Shown here in pieces: positions 48,843-58,800 of a DNA stretch of 64,000 bases. Positions within the stretch are counted from its first letter, which is position 1. Each line of letters opens with the position of its first letter. A model generated the notes under the pieces. The model was not told where the DNA came from and ran no database searches. It saw only the letters and a list, made by a program, of their open reading frames with translations. The translations under genes were made by a program, and so were the position numbers. This DNA is from Streptomyces sp. ISL-100. Lineage in GTDB: Bacteria; Actinomycetota; Actinomycetes; Streptomycetales; Streptomycetaceae. Location of the stretch: assembly GCF_018614615.1 (NCBI RefSeq), contig NZ_JAGGOK010000071.1, forward strand, positions 1 to 64,000, given 5' to 3'.

Positions 48843-49832
48843 CTACGCCTTCGGGCCGCGCAGCAGTGCGCCGATGTGGGCCGCTGCCGTCGACAGGTGG
48901 TGGCGGGCCTCGCGGAGTTCGTGCTCCGTTACGCCGTGGTCCCGGGCCGCGTCGCGGATGTCGTCGCGGAAGCGGTCCAGCAGGCGGTCCAGGTCGCGGG
49001 CCGGGTCGCCGGACGGGGGCTCCTGGGCCCACGCGGGCTCGGGGGGTGTGTCCGCGCGCTCGACCTTGACCTCGACGTCGGCCGGCTCCTGCGGAGGCGC
49101 CGCCGGACGGCCGAAGAAGCCGAACTCCTTGGTGACCTCGGCGAGGCCCTCGCGTACCCCCTTCGGCCAGTCGCCCCGCGCGAAGTGGTCCTGTACCTGC
49201 TGCGCGATCCGCTGCATCTGCTCGCGCGCCTTCTCCTGCGCCTTCTCCTGGGCCTCCTTGGCCTGGCGGCGCGCCTGTTGCGCGTCCTCGCGGGCGCGGC
49301 GGCTCTCGTCCTTCGCCCGGCGCGCCTGCTCCTTCCACTCCTGCTTGGCCTTGCGCAGCTCCTCCTTCGCCACGTTCCATGCCTCGCTGTCGCCGAACAC
49401 GCTCTCCCAGTCGCCGCCCCCGGGCTGCGACGGTGCGGCCTTGTGGCGGGTCTCGCTCGCCGCGGCCCGCATCTCGCGGCGCAGGTTGCCCGCCGCGCCG
49501 CGTACGTCGTCGCGGATCTCGGCGGCCAGTTCGGAGACCGACTCGCGGATCTCCAGCTCCAGGTCGGCCAGTTCGCCGCCGCGCCCCGCCAGTTCGGCGC
49601 GGCCCGCGTCGGTGATCGAGTAGACCTTGCGGCCGCCCTCGGTGGCGTGCGTGACCAGGCCCTCGGCCTCCAGTTTGGCGAGGCGCGGGTAGACGGTGCC
49701 GGCGGACGGGGCGTACAGGCCCTGGAAACGCTCCTCCAGGAGGCGGATCACTTCGTACCCGTGGCGCGGCGCCTCGTCGAGCAGCTTGAGGAGGTACAGG
49801 CGCAGACGGCCGTGGGCGAATACGGGGGGCAT
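48843..49832 (-). CDS. PadR-family regulator with long coiled coil
   Basis: 329 residues. PadR winged helix at 1-90 (LYLLKLLDEAPRHGYEVIRL, SAGTVYPRLAKLEAEGLVTH), then a very charged coiled-coil region about 160-230 (KEELRKAKQEWKEQARRAKD) and a C-terminal helical part. Much longer than a typical PadR (about 110-180). 1 nt separates it from the DUF4097 gene stop, so they form one operon, and it probably autoregulates through the dyads upstream of that gene. Confidence 0.9.
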   Translation of the reverse strand: MPPVFAHGRLRLYLLKLLDEAPRHGYEVIRLLEERFQGLYAPSAGTVYPRLAKLEAEGLVTHATEGGRKVYSITDAGRAELAGRGGELADLELEIRESVSELAAEIRDDVRGAAGNLRREMRAAASETRHKAAPSQPGGGDWESVFGDSEAWNVAKEELRKAKQEWKEQARRAKDESRRAREDAQQARRQAKEAQEKAQEKAREQMQRIAQQVQDHFARGDWPKGVREGLAEVTKEFGFFGRPAAPPQEPADVEVKVERADTPPEPAWAQEPPSGDPARDLDRLLDRFRDDIRDAARDHGVTEHELREARHHLSTAAAHIGALLRGPKA

Positions 49833-49833
49833 G

Positions 49834-50709
49834 TCAGAGCACCTTCTTGTTGGCGTCGGTCGCGGTGCCGGCGTCGGCCTCGTACAGGTCTTCGTCGGCC
49901 GCCGGGCGGCGCAGCAGGGCGATGGAGCCGGAGACGGTCGTCGCGCGCAGCCGCCCGTTGCCGGCCCCCAGCGTGCCCGTGATCCTCTTCGCCCCCCACT
50001 GGCCGCTGACCCGCAGGTCCTCGAACGCGTTGGAGACGGAGCCGCTCGCCGTGTTGGCCTCGACCGTCGCGTCGGCCGGGTGCGGCAGCCGGATGGCGAC
50101 CTCTCCGGAGACCGAGGTGAGGGCGATGTCGGTGGGCTTCCCGGCCGGGTCCACGTCGACGACCATGTCGCCGCTGACCGAGTCGGCCCGTACGGAGGAT
50201 CCCGAACCGTCGACCACCGTCAGGTCTCCGGAGACCGAGTGGAAGCGGAGGTCGCCGGTGACGCCCTGGGCCTCCACGCTCCCCGCGACGGTGTCGGCGC
50301 GGACGGCGCCGGAGAGGCCGACGAGGGTGGTGTCGCCGGTGATGCCGCGTACGTCCGTACGTCCGCGGATCCCGGAGACGACGGCGCCGGCGCCGATCAC
50401 GCCGACCTCGACGGAGCAGTCCACGGGGACGGCCAGGGAGACGACCGCGCTGCGGTGCCGGCCCTTGGGATCGAGCCACTTGAGGAAGCCCTTCCAGGGC
50501 AGGTCCTCGTACGCGACGGTGAGAGTGCCGTCCTTGTGGGTCACGGTCAGTGGCGGGCCGTCGATCGCGGAGACTTCGAGGCGGGCGGGACCTTCCTCGA
50601 TGCCGACGACATTCACTGTCCCGTTGACGATGCGCACGTTGAGCGCGGTCACCGGGTCCTCGAAGGTGAGCTTCCGCGGCTCCGCGACCGCCCATGTCGG
50701 CTCTGTCAT
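49834..50709 (-). CDS. DUF4097-family beta-helix protein
   Basis: 291-residue repetitive beta protein of the LiaF/DUF4097 type: repeats such as VSGDLTVVDGSGSSVRADSV and ITGDTTLVGLSGAVRADTVA give a right-handed beta-solenoid. No signal or membrane segment. GGGAGGACCAC supports ATG 50709. First gene of an operon with the PadR regulator; such pairs are often linked to envelope stress, but function here is not known. Confidence 0.87.
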   Translation of the reverse strand: MTEPTWAVAEPRKLTFEDPVTALNVRIVNGTVNVVGIEEGPARLEVSAIDGPPLTVTHKDGTLTVAYEDLPWKGFLKWLDPKGRHRSAVVSLAVPVDCSVEVGVIGAGAVVSGIRGRTDVRGITGDTTLVGLSGAVRADTVAGSVEAQGVTGDLRFHSVSGDLTVVDGSGSSVRADSVSGDMVVDVDPAGKPTDIALTSVSGEVAIRLPHPADATVEANTASGSVSNAFEDLRVSGQWGAKRITGTLGAGNGRLRATTVSGSIALLRRPAADEDLYEADAGTATDANKKVL

Positions 50710-50743
50710 GTGGTCCTCCCCGATCTGGCCGGTCCGACGCAAC

Positions 50744-50777
50744 ATATCGCGTCTATCGCTAAACACGATATATCGCG
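50744..50777. promoter_or_regulatory. PadR-type operator candidates
   Basis: ATATCGCG occurs at 50744-50751 and 50770-50777, and CGATATATCG is a perfect palindrome at 50766-50775. They sit 35-70 bp upstream of the DUF4097 ATG, are conspicuously A/T-rich for this genome, and probably bind the co-encoded PadR. Confidence 0.6.
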
Positions 50778-50861
50778 GCTGGGGGAAGTCAAGACGGGGT
50801 TGTGGCGCGAGCGGCCCACTCGTACGCGCCATATGCGGGCAAAGTGCCCTAGCGTGAGGGC

Positions 50862-51689
50862 ATGAACGCGACATCCGGTCCCGGACCCGTCGGGGCGCTG
50901 CTGCTGTGCGGGGCCGAGCCCGAGGCGGTACGGCCCGCGGCGCATCTGCTGCGCGAACGGCTGCTGCTGTCACCGGCCGGTGGCTCCGCTGATGGCTGGA
51001 GCGTGGTCGTACCCGAGGGCAAACCATGGCTGGACGGCGGCGAACCGGTAGACCGCGTCCTGGCGGGCTGGGCCACGGCGCTCGCCGTCGGCGTCACCTG
51101 GCCGGTTCTCGCCCTCTGGTGGGACGCCGACCGGGCCGGCTTCACGCTCGCTTCGGGCTTCCGGCGGCAGGTCGGCTACGAATGGCTGGCGGACGGGACG
51201 CCGGTGGGGGAGGACGAGGCGATGCGCACGTTCGCGGCGCGGCTCGGGCTCGACCCCGTACTCGATATGGATTCCCTCGCGGCGCTCACCCGCCCCGACC
51301 CCGACGCGGACGGCAGGGCCCGGCTGCTCGGCCTGATCGCGGTCCTGTCCCGCCTGGGCCTCGCGCTCCCCCCGGGCCTGACGCCCGGCGAACCGGCCGA
51401 CCGGCTGCGGGAGGCGGCGCGGGTGCAGCCGGGCACGGAGTCGGTCGAGTGGTCGGGCTGGCGCGACGCCGTGCGCGCGGAGCTCGACGTGGTCGAGAGC
51501 GGGCCCGTCGGCCCCTGGGTACGCGGGCCGAGGGCCCGCCTGCTGAGCGGGGCCCAGCTGGCGGCCGGCGTCTCGCTCGCCCTGTGGGGACTGCGGCGGC
51601 GCAGCGGCGGCTGGGCGTTCGCGGGCGGCGTGCTGGTGGCGCAGGGGGCGCTCGGTCTGGCGTACGACCGGCTGCGCGCCCGCGCCTGA
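50862..51689 (+). CDS. Conserved hypothetical protein
   Basis: 275 residues, not recognised as a defined family. N-terminal GALLLCGAEPEAVRPAAHLL could be a ligand-binding strand-loop-helix; WATALAVGVTWPVLALWWDA is hydrophobic; a hydrophobic C-terminus (GWAFAGGVLVAQGALGLAYD) may insert in the membrane. ATG follows GTGAGGG closely. Divergent from the DUF4097/PadR operon. Confidence 0.7.
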   Translation: MNATSGPGPVGALLLCGAEPEAVRPAAHLLRERLLLSPAGGSADGWSVVVPEGKPWLDGGEPVDRVLAGWATALAVGVTWPVLALWWDADRAGFTLASGFRRQVGYEWLADGTPVGEDEAMRTFAARLGLDPVLDMDSLAALTRPDPDADGRARLLGLIAVLSRLGLALPPGLTPGEPADRLREAARVQPGTESVEWSGWRDAVRAELDVVESGPVGPWVRGPRARLLSGAQLAAGVSLALWGLRRRSGGWAFAGGVLVAQGALGLAYDRLRARA

Positions 51690-51746
51690 CGCGGAGGCCG
51701 GGCCGCGACCGCGAGCGTGCGCCCGTGATGCGCCGCCGTGCCCCTC

Positions 51747-51932
51747 CTACTCCGCGTCGTCCTCGTCGTCGTCCAGGCGGGCCAACCAGGTCGCGAGCCG
51801 CTCGACCGGAACCTCGAAGTCCGGGTTGAGGTCGACGAACGTACGCAGCTGCTCGGCGAGCCACTCGAACGTGACTTCCTCCTCGCCGCGCCGCTTCTCC
51901 AGCTCCTCGATACCGCGATCGGTGAAGTACAA
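51747..51932 (-). CDS. DUF6104-family small acidic protein
   Basis: 61-residue protein starting YFTDRGIEELEKRRGEEEVT and ending in an acidic tail (LARLDDDEDDAE). The central part FEWLAEQLRTFVDLNPDF is helical. The TTG at 51932 has GGAG about 7 nt upstream and gives the conserved N-terminus; the longer upstream frame is Arg/Pro-rich and not protein-like. A conserved Streptomyces family of unknown function. Confidence 0.78.
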   Translation of the reverse strand: MYFTDRGIEELEKRRGEEEVTFEWLAEQLRTFVDLNPDFEVPVERLATWLARLDDDEDDAE

Positions 51933-52082
51933 GGTGTTGCTCCGTGGGTGGGACAGGGGTCGGACAGGGGGTGGACAGCGGTTGTTCCAAGCCAGGATAG
52001 GCACTGATCCCGGAGTCCCTCGCGCTCGTACCCTGCAGCGATTAACCTTCACCATTCATCGCGTGGGGGAGCGGGGGACGCT

Positions 52083-52517
52083 GTGGCCAATGGGATCGCA
52101 CAGGTTCGGCTCGACGACGGGACCGTCGTCTGGGCGCGTGTCAGCGAGGCGCAGGAGCTCGACCGGGGCGGCGGTTACCGGGACACCGGGATCGGTGACC
52201 GGGTCGTTTCCATGGCGGGTGGACTGACCGATGTCGTACAGGGTGTGGTGCGGTCGCTGCGCGCGGGGTTGCAGCCCGCCGCCCCCGTCGAAGTCGCCGT
52301 CACCTTCGGTATCGAGCTGTCCGCCCAGGCCGGCAAGGTGATCGGGGTTCTCGCGGACGGCGGCGGCAAGGCCTCCGTTTCGGTGTCGCTGACGTGGACG
52401 GAACCGGTCGCGGATCCGGTCGTGGATCCGGCAGTGGATCCGGGGGCGCAACCCGTCGCGGATCCTGCCGCCGGGCCGGGCCCCGCGCCCGGATCGTCGG
52501 CCCGCGGCACGTTATGA
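52083..52517 (+). CDS. Trypco1-domain (CU044_2847-type) protein, trypsin-co-occurring
   Basis: 144-residue protein. Trypco1 core: VVWARVSEAQELDRGGGYRD, then VEVAVTFGIELSAQAGKVIG and ASVSVSLTW. A Pro/Asp tail repeats (DPVVDPAVDPGAQPVADPAA). Trypco proteins accompany trypsin-like and other effectors in actinobacterial conflict systems; the role is thought to be signalling or effector control. The last sense codon is TTA (52512-52514), so full translation needs the bldA tRNA. Start GTG. First gene of the operon; the next starts 7 nt on. Confidence 0.85.
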   Translation: MANGIAQVRLDDGTVVWARVSEAQELDRGGGYRDTGIGDRVVSMAGGLTDVVQGVVRSLRAGLQPAAPVEVAVTFGIELSAQAGKVIGVLADGGGKASVSVSLTWTEPVADPVVDPAVDPGAQPVADPAAGPGPAPGSSARGTL

Positions 52518-52524
52518 GCGCGCC

Positions 52525-54606
52525 ATGAACGCCTTCGACGAGATCGTGCGCCCCTCTCTCGTACGCATTGCCGCGCCCGGAGCCGGGTATGACCCGCACG
52601 GCACCCACTACTGGGGCAGCGGATTCTTCATCGCCCCCGGCTGGGTGCTGACCTGCGCTCATGTCGTGGGAAAGGGGGAGGCCGCCGTGTGGAGGGGAGA
52701 GCGTGCGCTCGGCATCACCTGGCAGGGCGGTGTGACCACGGGCGAAGTGGTCCTCGCCAAGCCGCGGCCCGCCGACCCCGACGAGCCGCCGTACCGCTGG
52801 GAGTTCCCCGACATCGCCCTGGTACGCGTCCCGGACGCGCAGGACGCCGCCTGCGTCTGGCTCAGCGAGCGGCCCCTGGACATACCCGCCGACGTAAGCC
52901 TGCACGGCTGGTCCAGGGAGACCGGCGACCTGGGCATACGGCAGGGCATCGGCCAGGCCCACGCCACCGACGGCAAGGCGCTGCTGCTGCGGGGCAGCCT
53001 GCCCGTGGAGGGCTGCTCGGGCGGCCCGGTCGTCGATCTCAAGCACGGCGCCGTCATCGGCATGAACAAGGGGCGCGGGGAGCACGAAGGGGCCGCCGTA
53101 CCCATCACGGCCCTGCGCGAGCTGCACGATCTGCGGGGCGGCGACATCCTCCACACGGTTCTGAGCGAGCACGACCGCCACCACCTGAGCCGGTTCCGCA
53201 GCACCTCCGCCGCCGGCGGCGGCTGGACCAAGGCCCAGGCCGACCTGCGCAAGGGGGCCCCCGGGTTCCTGCCCGTCGCGCGCGCCCACCTCTTCGGCCG
53301 GTTCGCCGAACTGCCGCCGCCGACCGGGCCGGGCGAGGTCATGGTCCTCGTGGACGACGTCAAACGCCGTGTCCTGCACAGCGATTACCAGTCACCCATC
53401 GAGCACGACCCGCGCACCTGGCGCGACGGAGTCGGACTGCTGCACGACCTGCGCGGCCGGGAGGGCGGGCACGACCTCGACGACGACGCGGTGCTGCTGT
53501 ACGCCGCCAAGGTCGTCAGGCACCTTGCCGAGCAGGGCCGGGGCGGGTGCCGGGCGGACGGTCCCCAGCGGGCCGCTCTCGGCGAGCTGGGCGAGTGGAT
53601 CACCACACAGGGCGAGTCCGCGCACCAGGCGATCCGCGAGGAGATCGCGCAGGTGCTGGACCTTCGTGACGCGGCCACTCCTGCGGTGGAGTTGGAGTTC
53701 CAGTCCGTACGGGAACGGCCGGCCGGCCACGCCCGCGCCGACGTGCTCGTCGAGATCGACCCGGTGCACTACGGCGACCGCTACCCGTGGCGCGTCAAGC
53801 TCCTCTACGAGGGGCGCACCGTCAGCCCGCTGTCCGGCGACGACCGCGGTGTGCGCCGCGCCGACCTGCGCGAGACCCTGCGCGAACCGCTCGCCGACGC
53901 CCTGCGCCGCGGCGACAGCGGGGAGCATCTCGCGGCGATCGAGGCCCTGTTGCCGCGCGAACTGTTCGACGAACCCCTCGACACCTGGCGGCTCTCGCCC
54001 GAGGACGACCTCTTCGACGAGCACAGCATGGCGCTGGGAGAGCGCCGCATCGTCGTCATACGGGACCGCAGGCGCCGCGACCGCCCGGCGAGCCCCGAAT
54101 GGCGCCGCCGCTGGCAGGCCGCCGTCCGCGGGCCGCTCACCGTCGTACCGCTGCGCGGCGAAGTCCCCGCGTCCGGGCACGGCCCGGGTGCCCGCAGGGA
54201 GTCCCGCAGGGCCACGTACGCCAGGCTGTCCGACGCCGAGGACGGCACGGTGCCCGTGTACTGCGGGCCGGTCGGCAGTGGTGACGGGCTCGACGCCATG
54301 GCCGCCGCCATCGCCGCCGGGCACCCGCTCGCGTTGTGGCGCAGGTGCGGCCAGGATCACAGCGACTGCCGGGAGTTCCACGTACGCGCCGACGAGCTGC
54401 TGGCGCGCGCCGACGGCGTGGACGGGCTGCACCGGCACATACGTTCCCTGCGCATCATCTCGATGGATCCCGACGCGACACCCGACACGGTGTCGGAAGC
54501 GGCCTGGGCCGCCTCCGTCGCCGTACTCTTCGATCCGCCCGACCGTCCGCCGTACGACGGTGTGCCCCTTCAGGCGCCGCCGCAGCTCTCCGGGCCGAGC
54601 ACATGA
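52525..54606 (+). CDS. Trypsin-like serine protease fused to VMAP domains
   Basis: 693 residues. Serine protease domain 1-215 with the full triad: His46 (TCAHVV), Asp96 (PDIALVRV) and Ser165 (GCSGGPVV). No signal peptide, so it acts in the cytosol. A helical middle domain about 265-410 (GRDGVGLLHDLRGREGGHDL type) and a C-terminal domain about 420-690 (VEIDPVHYGDRYPWRVKLLY; GHPLALWRRCGQDHSDC) match VMAP, the vWA-MoxR-associated protein family. In that family the protease is the effector, released when the ATPase complex senses a threat. Family knowledge; not shown here. Stop overlaps the next small ORF. Confidence 0.88.
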   Translation: MNAFDEIVRPSLVRIAAPGAGYDPHGTHYWGSGFFIAPGWVLTCAHVVGKGEAAVWRGERALGITWQGGVTTGEVVLAKPRPADPDEPPYRWEFPDIALVRVPDAQDAACVWLSERPLDIPADVSLHGWSRETGDLGIRQGIGQAHATDGKALLLRGSLPVEGCSGGPVVDLKHGAVIGMNKGRGEHEGAAVPITALRELHDLRGGDILHTVLSEHDRHHLSRFRSTSAAGGGWTKAQADLRKGAPGFLPVARAHLFGRFAELPPPTGPGEVMVLVDDVKRRVLHSDYQSPIEHDPRTWRDGVGLLHDLRGREGGHDLDDDAVLLYAAKVVRHLAEQGRGGCRADGPQRAALGELGEWITTQGESAHQAIREEIAQVLDLRDAATPAVELEFQSVRERPAGHARADVLVEIDPVHYGDRYPWRVKLLYEGRTVSPLSGDDRGVRRADLRETLREPLADALRRGDSGEHLAAIEALLPRELFDEPLDTWRLSPEDDLFDEHSMALGERRIVVIRDRRRRDRPASPEWRRRWQAAVRGPLTVVPLRGEVPASGHGPGARRESRRATYARLSDAEDGTVPVYCGPVGSGDGLDAMAAAIAAGHPLALWRRCGQDHSDCREFHVRADELLARADGVDGLHRHIRSLRIISMDPDATPDTVSEAAWAASVAVLFDPPDRPPYDGVPLQAPPQLSGPST

Positions 54607-54761
54607 CGGCCCGTCAGGAGGTGGGTGGAAAGATGCGCCGAAAGACGCGTCGAATGCCTGGCCAAATCCCGGGAACCGGTCCTGAATCAGGGTCGGCAGA
54701 GCGGGACTTGAACGGTAACGTCAGCCCCCGGACCACCTACCCGCGAGGTGAAACTCAGTGA
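54603..54761 (+). CDS. Small basic ORF coupled on both sides to VMAP and MoxR genes
   Basis: A 52-codon frame starting ATGA over the VMAP stop and ending TGA inside the MoxR GTG start, so it bridges the gap completely. Sequence is basic at the N-terminus (GGKMRRKTRRMPGQIPGTG) then polar (GSAERDLNGNVSPRTTY). A second in-frame ATG at 54633 has AGGAGG upstream. No known family. Double coupling argues for translation, but it may simply be a ribosome bridge. Its function is unknown. Confidence 0.5.
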   Translation: MTARQEVGGKMRRKTRRMPGQIPGTGPESGSAERDLNGNVSPRTTYPRGETQ

Positions 54762-55798
54762 CAGACTGGCGGATCTATCGCGGCGCGGGACTGCCGCACG
54801 ACGGCGTGCGACGGTTACCCGGCCCGCCTCCCTGGCGTGATTTCGCCGCAGTGGGCCCGGACCCCGACGGCACAGAGGGCTCCGACGCCACCGACCCGAG
54901 CGCCGCCCGCAGGCTCGGCGTACAGCGTCGGCTGGTGGAGAACCACCACCCCAGACCCGCCGAGGTCGACGCCGTCAACGCTGCCCTCTATCTGCGCCGC
55001 CCACTGCTCGTGACTGGCAACCCGGGCACCGGAAAATCCACTCTCGCTCAGGCTGTCGCGCACGAACTCGGCCTCGGACGCGTCCTGCGCTGGCCGATCG
55101 TCAGCCGGTCCGGCCTCCAGGACGGGCTATACCGTTACGACGCCATCGGCCGCCTCCAGGACGTACAGCTGGAGCGGGCACAGGGCGGGGCCGGGGCGGC
55201 TGCCTCAGGACACTCATCGCCCTCGGCCATCGGCTCGTACGTACGCCTCGGACCGCTCGGCACCGCGCTGCTGCCGTCCGAACAGCCGCGCGTCCTGCTC
55301 GTCGACGAGCTCGACAAGAGCGACCTCGACCTGCCGAACGACCTGCTGAACGCCCTGGAGGAGGGCGAGTTCGCCATCCCCGAGCTGGAGCGCATCGCCG
55401 ACCGCGAGCCGGTCGTCGACGTCCTGACCGACGACGGCCGCAAGGCGGCAGTGCGCGGCGGCCGGGTCCGCTGCACCACCTTCCCGTTCATCGTCCTCAC
55501 CTCCAACGGCGAGCGGGACTTCCCCGCCGCGCTGCTGCGCCGCTGCATCCAGCTGGAGCTCGAAGCGCCCGGCGAGGAGCAGCTCACCGCCATGGTCGAG
55601 GCGCACCTGGGCAGTGACGCAGCGATCGAGGGCCGGGACCTGATCGAGCGGTTCCTCGGCCGCGAACCCGGCGAGATCATCGCCGCCGACCAGTTGCTCA
55701 ACGCCCTCTACCTCACCCAGCACGCCCCGCGCGCGGAGCGCGTCACGCGCGAACGCATCGCCGAAATGCTCATGCGACCACTCGACCGCCCGAGGTGA
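54758..55798 (+). CDS. MoxR-type AAA+ ATPase of the ternary system
   Basis: 346-residue AAA+ ATPase. Walker A GNPGTGKST (residues 87-95), Walker B VLLVDELDKSDLDLPNDLLN near residue 180, sensor 1 FPFIVLTSNGERDFP, Arg fingers in LLRRCIQLELEAP. MoxR proteins remodel partners together with vWA proteins, here likely the next gene product and the VMAP protease. GTG start has GAGGTG 8 nt upstream and overlaps the small ORF stop. TTA codon at residue 20 makes it bldA-dependent. Confidence 0.92.
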   Translation: MTDWRIYRGAGLPHDGVRRLPGPPPWRDFAAVGPDPDGTEGSDATDPSAARRLGVQRRLVENHHPRPAEVDAVNAALYLRRPLLVTGNPGTGKSTLAQAVAHELGLGRVLRWPIVSRSGLQDGLYRYDAIGRLQDVQLERAQGGAGAAASGHSSPSAIGSYVRLGPLGTALLPSEQPRVLLVDELDKSDLDLPNDLLNALEEGEFAIPELERIADREPVVDVLTDDGRKAAVRGGRVRCTTFPFIVLTSNGERDFPAALLRRCIQLELEAPGEEQLTAMVEAHLGSDAAIEGRDLIERFLGREPGEIIAADQLLNALYLTQHAPRAERVTRERIAEMLMRPLDRPR

Positions 55799-55805
55799 GT
55801 GCCGG

Positions 55806-58800
55806 ATGGACCTGGGGGAACTTGTCGGCAGGCTGAGGAGCGGCGGCCTCGACCCCACGGCCGAGGAGGTCGCCGACGCCGTCTGGCTGGCTCAGTGGCT
55901 GCCGTCGGGCCGTACGCCGACGGGCGCGTCCGGCGACCCCCGGGAGCGTGGAGGCGCCACCGCTCCGGGACAGGAGACCGGCCGGGACGCGGACCGGGAC
56001 GCCGACCGGGGCGGGCGCGCGGTCCGTCCCCCGGCGGGCGACGCGGACTCCGACGCACCCGACACCGACGTGCCCGGGCCTCACGGGACCGCTCCCATAT
56101 CGCTCTACGCACCCGGCGGCCGGCGGAACCGGGGCGCGGGAGGCTCCGCGAACTCCGCCGGCGCCGCCTTCCCCGTACGCGCTCCGGCGGCTGCCGCGCT
56201 GCCCGGGCTGCTCGGCCTGCAACGCGCGCTGCGCCCCCTGCGCCACTACACTGCCACCGCCGTGCGGCCGGCCGCCGACGGGCGCCTCGACGAGGACGCC
56301 ACGGCCGAGCGCAGCGCCATGTCCGGCGTCATCACCCCGGTGCTGCGGCCCTCCGAGCGCCCCCGCGTGGACATCCAGCTGCTCATGGACACCGGACCCG
56401 CGATGGCCGTCTGGGAGCGGATGGTCGAGGAGCTGCGGCAGGCCTGCCAGCAGTCCGGGGTCTTCCGTGACGTGCAGGTGCACCAGCTGTACGACGCCGG
56501 GGACGGCGAGGCGCCCCTCATCGGTACGACGACCGGTCCCGGCGGGCACACGCGGATGCGCCCCGCAGACCAGTTCCACGACCCGACGGGGCGAAGGCTC
56601 ACGCTCGTCGTCAGCGACTGCGTCGGCCCGCTGTGGCAGCAGGGCCGCGCGCAGCGGCTCATCCACCAGTGGCCGCGGAGCTCACCGCTGGCCGTCGTGC
56701 AGCCGCTGCCGCCGCGTCTGTGGGCCCGTACCGCACTGCCCGCCGAGCCGGGGCTGCTGGTCCGGTCGGCGGCGTCCGGCGGCCGGACGGCCTTCCTCCC
56801 CGACGAGGAGCCGTGGGAGCCGGTGGAGGCGACGGCCAGGCCCGTGCCCGTACTCCCGCCGACCCCCGAGGCGTTCGCGTCCTGGGCGCGGCTGCTGTCC
56901 GACCACGGCGGCAGTACGGTGCGCGGCTGGGCGGCCTGGTCCGACAATGCCCCCGCCCACGAGCTCCCGGACCACATCGCGTCCGCCCCGCCACCACCCC
57001 TCCCGCCCGACCGCGGCGCCGGCGAACTGCTGCGTGCCTTCCGCGCGAACGCGTCGCCCGGCGGTGTCCGCCTCGCCGTCCACCTCGCGGCGGCGCCCCT
57101 CACCCTGCCCGTGATGCAGCTCGTACAGCGCGCCATGCTGCCCGACACCGGACCGATGGAGCTCGCCGAGGTTCTGCTCGGCGGGCTGCTCAGGCAGCTG
57201 CCGGGACCGGACTCCAGGTCGCCCTGCTACGTGTACGCCGACGGGGTGCAGGAGCTGCTGCTGAACTCGCTGGGCCAGGACGCGGCGGCGCTCGTGCTCA
57301 AGCACTGCTCTTCGTACGTGGAACGCCACTTCGGCAGGGGCGCCCGCAACTTCTCGGCACTGGCCGCGGCCAGGCTCTCCGAACGCGGCGCCGCGGCTCC
57401 CGGCCTCCAGTGGCAGCAGGGACGTGGCGGGGAGGCAGGGGAGGCCGAGGCGGACGACGGGGCCGGAACCGGAACCGAAGCCGGCGGCGAGCCCGAGCTG
57501 TTCGCCGAGATCCCCGCACGGGTGCTCCGCTTCTACCAGCCCGACCTCATCACGCCCGAACCGCTGGCCGAGGCCGAACGCCTCCTGGGCCAGTGGCACT
57601 CCCAGGGCGACCCGTCCCTGCTCCGCCGCGCCCGCGAACGCGCGGAGGCCGCGCTGAGCGGCGGCGACGGCCCGGACTCCGGCGGGGTGCCCGAGAGCGA
57701 GACCGGGGTCGTGCGCTCCGGCGTGGTGCTCGGCCGGGTGCTGCTGGCAGAGGCGGGGGCTCCGGCGGTGCGCGGCACCGAGCGGGGGCGCGAACTGCTC
57801 CTGCGCGCGGCCCGCACCCTCACCGAAGCGCGCGACCGCGCTCCCGAAGGCAGCCACGGCCGGGCCGACGCCAGCCTCGAACTCGCCGCCGCGCACCACG
57901 CCCTGTGGCGGGAGACGCGCGACGCACAGCACCTCGCCGCGGGCCTGGACGCGCTCACGGGTGACGCCTCGGCGTGGCCGCCGGCGTCCCGCAGGGTGCT
58001 GCACCTGCGCCGGGGGCGGCTGCTGCTCGCGCGGCACCAGGCCGAAGAGGCGGTACGTGAACTCCGCACGGGATGTGACCTGCTGGACACCGAAGACGTC
58101 CCCGACAGCATCCGCTGCACCGCGCTTCTCGACCTCGCCGACGCCCTGCGGGCCGCCGGCGCCCCGCACGCCGACACCGCCGAGACCCTGGCCCGCGCCG
58201 AACAGTCCGTCGGTGAAGAACCGGCACTGCGCCTGCGCTGCCTGACCGCCCAGGCCCGCCTCCACGACGCGGCGGACGACCGCACGGCGGCCGACCGGGC
58301 GTATGAGGCAGCCGCTCAAGCCGCCCCGCCGGACAGCGCGAAGCGGTGCGAACTGCTCACCGAATGGGGAGAGTCGCTGCTGCGCCGTGCCGCCGCCGAG
58401 GACGGGCCCGCCGGGGAGGACGCCGTGGGCAGGGCGGAGAGCGTCCTGCGCGAAGCGCTCGCCGGGATGCCCGCCCGCTCACCGTCCCGCAGCAGACTGC
58501 ACCTGCTCCTCGGCAGCGCGCTGTCGCTCCGCTTCCAGCGGGTCGGCTTCCTGCCGGACCTGTACGAGGGCCGCCACCTGCTGGAGGAGGCCGCGAAGCG
58601 GCTGACGGACGGCGCGTTACGGGCCGAGGCATGGCTGACGCTCGGCCGGGTGCGGTTCGAGCTCGTCCGTCAGTCGGCCGCGACCCTGTACTCGGACGCT
58701 CTGCAGGCGTTCGAGAGCGCGCAGACCGACGCCGACAGCGCGCACGGAGACGGCGGGCAGCGGGACGGCACGCAGGCGGCCGGGCCCGGCTCCCAGGCCG

